From JAVBSX01 sp051660685 (GTDB lineage Bacteria; Planctomycetota; Planctomycetia; Pirellulales; Thermoguttaceae), in the NCBI GenBank assembly GCA_051660685.1, contig JBOFQB010000094.1:25817-89816 (forward strand): 64,000 nt of DNA, in the 5' to 3' direction. The notes under the pieces were generated by a model, which did not search any database, was not told the origin of the DNA, and saw only the letters and a program-made list of their open reading frames with translations. Below, one piece after another: positions 35,934 through 42,776 of the stretch (the stretch's first letter is position 1; every line of letters begins with the position of its first letter). The position numbers and the translations under genes were made by a program.

Positions 35934-38900
35934 ATGACAGGACTTTATGTAGCTTCGAACGTAAAATCTTTAGGTGCTCAGATCACCCTGCAACGAAACG
36001 TGGGCGATTTGGGCGATGTGTTAACCCGACTGAGTACAGGTCTGCGGATCAACTCAGCTAAAGACGACCCCGCCGGTTTGATTGCCAGTGAATTGCTCAA
36101 AAGCGACATCACCGCAACTAAACAAGCGATTAAGAACACCCAACGCGCGAACGGTGTCATCGCCGTTGCCGACAGTGCGCTCGGTCAGGTCAGTAACCTC
36201 CTCAATGACATTCGTGGTTTGGTCAACGCCGGAGCAAGCACAGGAGGTATGTCGGATGATCAAATTGCAGCGAATCAGTTGCAGATTGATGCCTCGATTG
36301 ACTCGATTGACCGAATTGCCAACACAACGACCTTCCAGGGCAAAAAATTGCTGGACGGTTCGATGGACTTCCGAACAACGAATACCGACAACACGAAACT
36401 CTCGAACGTCAAAATCAACGCCGCCAACTTCAGTTCCGGTGAGGCTCTTGCCGTTAAAATCAACCTGCTCGAAACGGCCCGAACGGGACAATTGAATTAC
36501 AATGGAACCGGTGTTAGCGAAGACACCGTGATTCAAATCGGCGGCAGTACCGGAAGTGAAATTTTCAAGTTTGGTGCCAACACGACCAATGCGGAAATGG
36601 CTGAAGCGATCAATCGGGCAACCGATTCGACCGGTGTCGCCGCCTACGTCGAAGGCGCAGCCGCTCGCGGTAGTGTCACCCTTTCGAGTGCCGGTGCTGC
36701 CAATGACATCGTTATCACCTCAACCAAAGAAGGTTACGACGCTGGAAATTACGCTTTCCGTATCGTTCAGGGTGCAACCAATGATGCCAAAATCGTTTCT
36801 TCACCGAATACCAATGGACCGGGTGTCGTTGAAATCACCCTCCAACAGTCCAATGAAGCGACCTTCCGTAATTTCGTCAACACGTTCGATGTGACGATCA
36901 ATACGGGAGGAACGGCGGGTGCAGCAGCAGCCGTTTCGATCACACGCGGGAACGAAAACCGGGCCTTTTTGGCAACCGCCGCGCAAGCCGCAACGGGACA
37001 AAGCCAGGATGGTCTCAAAACCCTGAGTGTCAACACAACGACGGGAACGATGTCGAATCTGAACGGATGGACCGTTAATATCGGCAGTGTCGGTGCCAAC
37101 TCCCAATCGTATGACTACGATGCCAAAACCGTCACGCTCGGTGTTGCAACCGCAACAACGACTGATCTCGCGGTTTCTTTGGCCGCCGCCGCAACTCAAA
37201 TCACCGGTGGTACCGTTGCCAATACGGACGTTACCGCGACCGCAGCGGCAACCCTTGTCACTGGTGACAGTTTCAAACTCGGCAATGGTGCCTCGGCAGG
37301 TGAATTGGTTGTCACTTACAAATCGGGAGCAACGGCAGATGACATTGTGAACCTGATGAACACGGTCACGAACGTCTCGGCAGGTCTCTCGGCGGGTGTC
37401 TCCGGTTCAGCCCTCATTCCTGATGTTCCAACCGCTCCGACCCGCGTTGCCGGAACCTCCGTCGCCAGTGCGACAACTGCCAATGCAACCGCGCAGCAGG
37501 TGATTGACCTCATCAATGGGAAGTTAGGTAACTTCTTTGAGGCAACGGGACAGGTTTCCGAAGGAACCAGCCAAAAAGTGTCATTTATGAATGCTTCGGC
37601 GACTTATGGGGATGTCAATCTCGATAACGCCCTTCGTTTTACCGGCATGGACAGTGGACCGATTGTCCGCATGGTCACAACCGATGCCGAGGGTAAACCG
37701 ATTGCAAATCAGCAGTTGAGTGTCTCGCTCATTAACCCGAGTGAAGCGGATATTGCGGCGGGCGTGAACACGAAGATTCTGCAAATCAATCTGGCAACAG
37801 ATGCAGCGGGTAATTCGACGACGACGGCGGCGCAGTTGGCGGATTTCTTTGACACCTTGACGGCAGCCCAAACGGGTGGTATCAGTGTTGAGGTCCTTCC
37901 CCCTCCGGGTGTTGATCCGAATGGACGGACTTGGGTCACAGACGCTTGCGGTGTCACCTCGGTTGTCACCGATTGCAATGCCCAGTACGGTCTCGGTGTT
38001 CTTAAAGCAACCGGAGTTCCGGGAGTTTGTGAAATCACGCAAAATGACATTGTGCTTTTGGGTGAAAATCAGACACTGCAAAATGCGAGTGCCGTTGCCC
38101 GCATTGCTTCGGCTCAAGCCAATGATACGACGGCAAATGCCGAGGCATCCAGCAATGCAACCATTGCCGATGGTATGCAAATCTCCTTCACAGGCACCTC
38201 AGCGATGAATGGTGTCTCCTTCAACTTTACCTCGGAAGCGTCGTTGGCTGGTTTTGATGCCAATACAGGTCGCTTGACGGTGTACCTTGATGCGATGACA
38301 CTTGTCGGTGGAGCAGCCACTGATGTTGCTGGATTGCAATCCGGTGTTGAGGCACAGTTGAATGGTGCGATTAAAGAGAACTGGGCCGATATTCGTGAAT
38401 ACACGGGAGCCGTTGGCAGTCCGGTGACTGGAACAGTGACACTGGGGGGAAATATCGGTGGTGCTGCAACGACCGTTGCAAGCGGTGTTACGCACTTGTT
38501 GACCAATAATGGTGTTGGAACGAATCTTTTGAGTATTCCGGCATCCGGTGCGACTGGTACGGCCGTGACGAATGTCCGGGGTACAGGAGCGACTGATCCG
38601 GCCCTTGTGATTACCGCGAAAAAAGAAGGAACCTCGATGTCGGGCGTGAAAGTCATGCTGGTTCAGGATTCGACCCTGACCGCCGGTGTGGCCAATTCGG
38701 CTGTTGATTTCGATGCGGAGAACGGTATTTTGACGATTCGGGCCAATTCGACGACACCGGCGAGTGCGTATGATTTGGCGAATGCGTTGAATGCGAACTC
38801 GACGTTTAATGCGTTGTTCACAGCGGCGGCACCGATTACGAATGATGCAACGGGAGTTGCAGCGGCGGCGGCGGGAACGACGGGAACGGTTGCATTCACG

Positions 38901-39725
38901 ACGGCGTATGCTCCGGCGGCGGAATTCGTTGGCGGTCTGAACATTGTGACGGCGAAAAATGGGACCTCGGTTGGAGCCAACCTGACGGGGACCAGTGCCG
39001 GTATTGTGATGACAGGACAGAGTGATGCCAATGAACGGCTGGTTCTGAAAGCAACGGAATCCGGGAGTGCCAATTTCGTCAACGTCAATGTGATTGACGG
39101 ATCGTTCCGCACCTTCTGCCCGTTGGGTTATGAAATGAGTTACCTCGCCGGAACCGATGCGAACATTACGGTCAACGGCCAAAAAGCGGTAACCAGTGGT
39201 AATGATTTCAGCGTTTCGACGGGAACCCTTGATCTGTCGGGAACCCTCAGTAACAATATGAAAGCGGGTGATTCGACGACGTTTGACATTGTTGCGGGTG
39301 GAGCGACGTTCCAGCTTGGACCGGATGTGGTGACATCGCAACAAATCCGTATTAGTATCCCGAGTGTCAGCTCCGTCAGTTTGGGTGGAAACAGTGGAAT
39401 GTTGTACCAACTCAAATCGGGTGGTAATGCTGATCTTTCGACGAACACGAAACTGGCGGATAAAATTGTTCAAGAAGCGATCAGTTCGGTGACGAATGTT
39501 CGTGGACGATTGGGAGCGATTCAACGTAGTACGCTCGAACCGAACATTTCGGCCCTTCAGGACACGGTTGAACAGTTGAGTTCGGCGGAAGCGTTGATCT
39601 CGAATGCCGACTTTGCCGAGGAAAGCTCACGTTTGACCCGAGCACAGATTCTGGTTCAGTCCGGTGCCCAAGCCTTGTCGCTTGCTAACCAAATGCCGCA
39701 GTACGCCGCCCAGTTGGTCCGGTAG
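35934..39725 (+). CDS. fliC: Flagellin, unusually large (1,263 aa)
   Basis: Filament protein of the bacterial flagellum, exported by the type III flagellar apparatus. The conserved N-terminal D0/D1 region (residues 1-145) is present: LSTGLRINSAKDDPAGLIAS, RANGVIAVADSALGQVSN, FQGKKLLDGS. The C-terminal D1/D0 region is RGRLGAIQRSTLEPNISALQ to SANADFAEESSRLTRAQILV-like ISNADFAEESSRL, ending ALSLANQMPQYAAQLVR. Usual length is 280-550; about 950 variable residues lie between, Thr/Ala/Gly-rich with flagellin-IN-like units (ITSTKEGYDAGNYAFRIVQG; ITAKKEGTSMSGVKVML). These should form a large surface-exposed domain. GAGGAA lies about 8-12 bases before the ATG. It is followed by a strong terminator. 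No other flagellar gene is in the window. Confidence 0.95.
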   Translation: MTGLYVASNVKSLGAQITLQRNVGDLGDVLTRLSTGLRINSAKDDPAGLIASELLKSDITATKQAIKNTQRANGVIAVADSALGQVSNLLNDIRGLVNAGASTGGMSDDQIAANQLQIDASIDSIDRIANTTTFQGKKLLDGSMDFRTTNTDNTKLSNVKINAANFSSGEALAVKINLLETARTGQLNYNGTGVSEDTVIQIGGSTGSEIFKFGANTTNAEMAEAINRATDSTGVAAYVEGAAARGSVTLSSAGAANDIVITSTKEGYDAGNYAFRIVQGATNDAKIVSSPNTNGPGVVEITLQQSNEATFRNFVNTFDVTINTGGTAGAAAAVSITRGNENRAFLATAAQAATGQSQDGLKTLSVNTTTGTMSNLNGWTVNIGSVGANSQSYDYDAKTVTLGVATATTTDLAVSLAAAATQITGGTVANTDVTATAAATLVTGDSFKLGNGASAGELVVTYKSGATADDIVNLMNTVTNVSAGLSAGVSGSALIPDVPTAPTRVAGTSVASATTANATAQQVIDLINGKLGNFFEATGQVSEGTSQKVSFMNASATYGDVNLDNALRFTGMDSGPIVRMVTTDAEGKPIANQQLSVSLINPSEADIAAGVNTKILQINLATDAAGNSTTTAAQLADFFDTLTAAQTGGISVEVLPPPGVDPNGRTWVTDACGVTSVVTDCNAQYGLGVLKATGVPGVCEITQNDIVLLGENQTLQNASAVARIASAQANDTTANAEASSNATIADGMQISFTGTSAMNGVSFNFTSEASLAGFDANTGRLTVYLDAMTLVGGAATDVAGLQSGVEAQLNGAIKENWADIREYTGAVGSPVTGTVTLGGNIGGAATTVASGVTHLLTNNGVGTNLLSIPASGATGTAVTNVRGTGATDPALVITAKKEGTSMSGVKVMLVQDSTLTAGVANSAVDFDAENGILTIRANSTTPASAYDLANALNANSTFNALFTAAAPITNDATGVAAAAAGTTGTVAFTTAYAPAAEFVGGLNIVTAKNGTSVGANLTGTSAGIVMTGQSDANERLVLKATESGSANFVNVNVIDGSFRTFCPLGYEMSYLAGTDANITVNGQKAVTSGNDFSVSTGTLDLSGTLSNNMKAGDSTTFDIVAGGATFQLGPDVVTSQQIRISIPSVSSVSLGGNSGMLYQLKSGGNADLSTNTKLADKIVQEAISSVTNVRGRLGAIQRSTLEPNISALQDTVEQLSSAEALISNADFAEESSRLTRAQILVQSGAQALSLANQMPQYAAQLVR

Positions 39726-39739
39726 TAGGTTTTTTCAAA

Positions 39740-39815
39740 ACGCGCGGAATGGTGTTAAACAAAACGCGCGGAACGATGTTAAACAACGCGCGGAACGGTG
39801 TTCCGCGGCTAAACG
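39740..39815. repeat. Three tandem REP-like units, two truncated
   Basis: ACGCGCGGAATGGTGTTAAA, then the similar unit with GGAACGATGTTAAA, then a full unit whose stem is GCGGAAC-GGT-GTTCCGC and whose tail is GGCTAAACG. Period about 23-24. They lie between the flagellin stop and its terminator. Confidence 0.8.
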
Positions 39816-39820
39816 GGGAG

Positions 39821-39850
39821 TCCGCCCTTTCGAGGGCGGATTTTTTTTAT
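39821..39850 (+). terminator. fliC: Strong intrinsic terminator after flagellin
   Basis: TCCGCCCT-TTCG-AGGGCGGA: a perfect 8-bp GC-rich stem with a UUCG tetraloop, followed by eight or more T residues. It ends flagellin transcription about 100 bases after the stop. Confidence 0.95.
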
Positions 39851-39973
39851 TTTTTTTCTCATCATCGGGGATTGGTCGGACGATAACAGTATTACAAGGG
39901 AAGTAAAACGGAGTGTGTTTCAGGGAAGAAACGACAAAAACACTCAAAAAGAAAAAAAATAGAAAAATTTTGA

Positions 39974-40010
39974 AATATACACTTGACTCTGTAGAAAAGT
40001 GGTGTATATT
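39974..40010 (+). promoter_or_regulatory. Promoter enclosed by a 9-bp inverted repeat
   Basis: TTGACT (39983-39988) and TATATT (40005-40010), 16 bases apart, make a good sigma-70-type promoter. AATATACAC (39974-39982) abuts the -35 and its perfect inverse GTGTATATT (40002-40010) covers the -10, so a dimeric regulator binding both arms would block polymerase. Expected start near 40017, in front of the candidate small RNA. Confidence 0.7.
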
Positions 40011-40016
40011 AAATGT

Positions 40017-40180
40017 GTAAGCTGTTAGTTAATTGTGCGGTGCAAAAAATTGGCCGCTGAAAGAGACATTTAGCTGACTGAGGTTCTGCTCCCACATGCC
40101 CCTTTGGGACAGTTCCTCTGAGGAGGCCGCGCTTGTGTGATCCTGCCCCTTTCACCTCGCGTGTGCCTCCTCTTTTTATT
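40017..40180 (+). ncRNA. Candidate structured small RNA with two C-rich apical loops
   Basis: About 160 bases bounded by a promoter (39983-40010) and an intrinsic terminator (40120-40180), with no ORF. Predicted by eye: (1) GTTAG (from 40025) can pair with CTGAC (40073-40078) around an inner GCGG/CCGC stem; (2) hairpin 40080-40118, GAGG-tt-CTG-c-TCCCA pairing with TGGGA-CAG-tt-CCTC; (3) the terminator stem. The apical loops of hairpins 2 and 3 both contain TGCCCCTTT (40097-40105 and 40144-40152). C-rich single-stranded loops in known small RNAs pair with G-rich ribosome-binding sites; AAAGGGGCA would be the target. It is not tmRNA, RNase P RNA or SRP RNA by their known conserved blocks; 6S-like is not supported because the ends do not pair. 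Confidence 0.6.
40120..40180 (+). terminator. Intrinsic terminator of the candidate small RNA
   Basis: GAGGAGGC-CGCGC (40120-40132) pairs with GCGTG-T-GCCTCCTC (40159-40172), giving 13 pairs with one bulge and one G-U, followed by TTTTTATTT. The loop can pair further (GTGA/TCAC). Confidence 0.9.
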
Positions 40181-40191
40181 TCTTGATGTGA

Positions 40192-40265
40192 TGCGCGATA
40201 TGTTGTTATTACGCGCGATACGTTGTATCGCGGCTAAACGGGGGAACTTGATTATTACGCGCTCA
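40192..40265. repeat. REP-like palindrome, one full and two partial copies
   Basis: The full unit at 40211-40240 has stem CGATAC-GTT-GTATCG with the CGGCTAAACG tail. A truncated unit (40192-40210) precedes it and TTACGCGCTCAACGGGGGAA (from 40255) follows as a shortened copy. They fill the gap after the small RNA. Confidence 0.8.
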
Positions 40266-40303
40266 ACGGGGGAACCTCTTCGTGATTCGTTGGCAGATTT
40301 TAT

Positions 40304-40331
40304 TTGACAAATTGGATAATCTGGATAATTT
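40304..40331 (+). promoter_or_regulatory. Possible promoter upstream of the exported hydrolase
   Basis: TTGACA (40304-40309) with TAATTT (40326-40331) 16 bases downstream. The spacer contains a direct repeat, TTGGATAAT then CTGGATAAT. It would give a leader of about 190 bases before ATG 40527. Apart from this and the REP-like units, the gap 40181-40526 shows nothing else. Confidence 0.35.
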
Positions 40332-40526
40332 GCATCGAATGCGCGATTTTTTCTATTTGCTAAAATTTAGGAAAAATTTTTCGTCAACCTGCCGTTCTTG
40401 TAGATATGTTTATTACTAGACGCAGGTGGACTTTTTGCCGACCACTTGCTCTGTCGTCGTGCTGCTCTGTTGGTACTCACTGTCTGTTGCGTCCGGTAAA
40501 ATCCTGATCTACGTTAAAAATCGCCG

Positions 40527-41615
40527 ATGTATACGCCCCACTTTCGACGGATACTGTTTTGGACTGTTTTTGCGAGTGTCTCGCTGTTTTTCTGCTGCTG
40601 TGCGTTTGCTGAGAATCCGACATTGCCGGAAATCTGGCTGTTTGATACTTGGTCGGTTTCACGTTCCAATCCGACAGAAGAACAGTTTGAAAAAATCAAG
40701 GTTTATCGTTTGCAGTCCGAAATCGTCAACGGTAAACGAAAGTGGGAATCGTCCTCCTTTTCAGAGTATTATGAACAGGGTGATGTCTTAAAACCGACGA
40801 TTGTTTTTATACCCGGGTATAAGTTTACTAAGCAGGATTCGATTGACTGCGGTTTGATTTTGAGCAATCAGGTTTTTCGGAATCGAGGGGATTACCGTTT
40901 GGTGATCTGGAGTTGGCCCTCTGAACAGGGGAGTTTGCTGCATTTGCGGGAAGACATTTTGCAGAAATCTCATTATGCCGACACGCAAGGGGCGTATATT
41001 GCGAAATTTCTTCAAGGTTTCCCGCACGAATCGCGTGTTTCCCTTATCACCTTCAGTCTGGGAGCAAGAACCGTTTTTGAGACTCTTGAACGATTGCGTC
41101 GGGAACAAATACACGAAGGGGTTGTGAGGACCGTTTCGACGGGATCGGCAAATAAGGAGAAGGAGGGACTCAAAATCCGTTGTCGTAATCTGCTTTTGAC
41201 CCCGGCAATTGACCAATTCGTTATTGCATCCGGTCAAAAATACGGTCAAACTCTTGCAGCAGCGGAAAAGACGGTTGTTCTTTACAATCCGATTGACAAG
41301 GCGTTGAAATACTATCCGATGTTGTCGTCGTTTTGCGGGGGACCGGCTGCACTTGGTCGAGCGGGCGCACCTTGGGGTTATTTGAGCGAGGGGACGCGGA
41401 ATCGACTGGAGATGCTGAATGTTGCCCCTATCACAGGACAGGAACATCGTTTTGCGCATTATTTCAAATCACCGAAGATGACACAGCGTTTAGCTGATTT
41501 TATGTTTTTTGAAGGTGATATGGACGAAGAGGTGACACAGGAGGACGTGATGCCGAATGATAACCGCGATTCCCGAATTGGTGTCAACGATTCTGGATTG
41601 TCTGAACGGTATTGA
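40527..41615 (+). CDS. Exported alpha/beta-hydrolase-like protein
   Basis: 362 residues with signal peptide (ILFWTVFASVSLFFCCCAFAE). The fold is recognisable from PTIVFIPGYKFTKQDSIDCG (strand and oxyanion loop region), YRLVIWSWPSEQGSL and the nucleophile elbow RVSLITFSLGARTVFETLERL, where Ser sits in F-S-L-G-A rather than the canonical G-x-S-x-G (the first Gly is Thr). This resembles the DUF900-type hydrolases. A late His is available in EHRFAHYF. The substrate is unknown. The start follows a long repeat-bearing leader. The neighbours do not point to a pathway. Confidence 0.8.
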   Translation: MYTPHFRRILFWTVFASVSLFFCCCAFAENPTLPEIWLFDTWSVSRSNPTEEQFEKIKVYRLQSEIVNGKRKWESSSFSEYYEQGDVLKPTIVFIPGYKFTKQDSIDCGLILSNQVFRNRGDYRLVIWSWPSEQGSLLHLREDILQKSHYADTQGAYIAKFLQGFPHESRVSLITFSLGARTVFETLERLRREQIHEGVVRTVSTGSANKEKEGLKIRCRNLLLTPAIDQFVIASGQKYGQTLAAAEKTVVLYNPIDKALKYYPMLSSFCGGPAALGRAGAPWGYLSEGTRNRLEMLNVAPITGQEHRFAHYFKSPKMTQRLADFMFFEGDMDEEVTQEDVMPNDNRDSRIGVNDSGLSERY

Positions 41616-41616
41616 G

Positions 41617-41680
41617 GTAGGGGATTGTGAATAGGGGATAGGGACTGGGGGATAGGGGATAGGGATTTGGGAATAGGTGA
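41617..41680. repeat. G-rich heptamer array after the hydrolase gene
   Basis: In perfect phase: GGGGATA, GGGACTG, GGGGATA, GGGGATA, GGGATTT, GGGAATA, preceded by a degenerate GGGGATTGTGAATA. It starts right after the stop codon. Confidence 0.9.
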
Positions 41681-41681
41681 T

Positions 41682-41738
41682 GACTGCTGAGAAGTTTGGT
41701 TTTGCGAGTTGAACCGAGCCGGGTCGGACGGATTTGTT
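41682..41738. repeat. 57-bp intergenic repeat, copy 2
   Basis: Same orientation as 34382-34438, differing at about 7 of 57 positions. Contains GACTGCTGAGAAGTTTGG and GAGCCGGGTCGGACGGAT. Confidence 0.8.
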
Positions 41739-41813
41739 GACCACGAAAAACACGAACGACACGAAAAACGGTATTTTGTGAGGTTTTCGTGATTTTTGTG
41801 TCTTTCGTGGTTC
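41739..41813. repeat. CACGAAA-type inverted repeat, copy 1
   Basis: ACCACGAAAAACACGAA, ACACGAAAAAC, then the inverse GTTTTCGTG, TTTTTGTGTC and TTTCGTGGT. The ends form a stem (ACCACGAAA with TTTCGTGGT). A related copy is at 58271-58358. Confidence 0.75.
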
Positions 41814-41876
41814 AAAAATGAAAATTGCTCCTTTTTGCAAAACGTGTTAGAGGACTGCGGGATAAGGATTTGGTGA

Positions 41877-42446
41877 ATGAACGAAGACGGTGTTCTTACA
41901 AGGAGGGGTTTGGTTCCTCTTGTTTTGGTTGGTTATAGAGCAACGGGAAAGACGACGCTTGCCCGTCTTCTCGCGGATCGACTTGGAAAAATTGCCCGAG
42001 ATAGTGATGTTCTGGTCGAACAACGAGCCGGAAAATCAATTGCGCGAATTTTTGCCGAAAACGGAGAACCGTTTTTTCGGGACCTTGAAGCAACTGTGAT
42101 TCGGGAGTTGTTGGAAGAGGAGTCGGACAATCTGGTTCTTGCAACAGGTGGAGGGGCGATTCTTCGAGATACAACCCGGGTTTTGTTGAAACAATCTGCT
42201 TTTGTCGTTTGGTTGCACTGTTCGGCAGAGATGATCTTGCGACGAATGAATGAAGATCGTCAGACGGTTTCGCAACGACCGGCGTTGACTGATTTAAGTG
42301 CGCTTGAGGAGGTCAAGACTCTTTTGGAGAAACGTGAACCGTTTTATCGTGAGGTTGCCCGATGTTCGGTTGACACGGAATCAACCCCGCTTGAATCACT
42401 CAGTTCGCACATTGCCCGGGAATACTCGGGGTTTGGTCGGGGGTAG
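41877..42446 (+). CDS. aroK: Shikimate kinase
   Basis: Phosphorylates shikimate with ATP (fifth step of the chorismate pathway). 189 residues, slightly longer than usual. Walker A GYRATGKTT (residues 19-27), then LADRLGKIARDSDVLVEQ with the shikimate-binding Asp, FRDLEATVIRELL with the FRxxE motif, LATGGGAILRDTTR, LHCSAEMILRRM and the lid RQTVSQRPALTD with its ATP-binding Arg, ending with the REPFYREVA helix. The start at ATG 41877 places the P-loop at residue 19. Isolated from other aro genes. Confidence 0.95.
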   Translation: MNEDGVLTRRGLVPLVLVGYRATGKTTLARLLADRLGKIARDSDVLVEQRAGKSIARIFAENGEPFFRDLEATVIRELLEEESDNLVLATGGGAILRDTTRVLLKQSAFVVWLHCSAEMILRRMNEDRQTVSQRPALTDLSALEEVKTLLEKREPFYREVARCSVDTESTPLESLSSHIAREYSGFGRG

Positions 42447-42495
42447 GGACTGGGGAATAGGGGATAGGGAGAAGAATTGAGAATTGCGGCAAAAT
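42447..42495. repeat. G-rich heptamer array after aroK
   Basis: In phase: GGGACTG, GGGAATA, GGGGATA, GGGAGAA, GAATTGA, GAATTGC. It shows the G-rich heptamers running directly into the GAATTGA type without losing phase. Confidence 0.9.
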
Positions 42496-42497
42496 AG

Positions 42498-42526
42498 CCC
42501 GGGGTGAATCGCAGCGAAACCCCGGG
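42498..42526. repeat. CCCGGGGT palindrome
   Basis: CCCGGGGT and ACCCCGGG are perfect 8-base inverse arms around GAATCGCAGCGAA. A GC-rich hairpin between aroK and lnt; no U-tract. Confidence 0.75.
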
Positions 42527-42542
42527 TTGGTGTCACACACCC

Positions 42543-42700
42543 TATTCTGCCCTGAAGGGGCAGGACAATTCATTGTTTCGCCCTTACAGGGCGAATATTT
42601 TTTGACATTTTAACACCAGCGGTTAAAACCGCTGTCTATTTTGTTACGCACCTTTGGTGCTAAGAATGATACAAGAATTCTAATTTCCCGTGAACGCTTA
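42543..42700. repeat. Palindrome cluster, copy 2 of a long intergenic repeat
   Basis: Same order as 34486-34670: GCCCTGAAGGGGCAG, TTCGCCCTTACAGGGCGAA, AGCGGTT-AA-AACCGCT, GCACC-TTT-GGTGC, ending TTTCCCGTGAACG. One of the two GCACC units of copy 1 is missing here. Confidence 0.8.
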
Positions 42701-42719
42701 CCTGTCTCCCCCTTCTTTC

Positions 42720-42776
42720 CTTCTAACTTCTAACTTCTACAAGAATACGCGCGGAACGTTGTTCCTCGGCTAAACG
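42720..42776. repeat. CTTCTAA heptamers followed by one REP-like palindrome
   Basis: CTTCTAA, CTTCTAA, CTTCTAC (42720-42740), then a REP-like unit (42747-42776) with stem GGAAC-GTT-GTTCC and the CGGCTAAACG tail, which overlaps the very end of the lnt reading frame region. Confidence 0.8.

Noticed and set aside
38199..39524. 441-codon open frame on the minus strand inside flagellin
   Set aside because: It is Arg/His/Cys-rich, has no domain-like pattern and lies wholly antisense to the strongly coding flagellin; it is an effect of the biased flagellin codons.
40017..40180. 6S RNA, tmRNA or a known riboswitch
   Set aside because: The 5' and 3' ends do not pair as in 6S RNA, there is no tRNA-like end or tag ORF, and none of the common riboswitch core motifs is seen.
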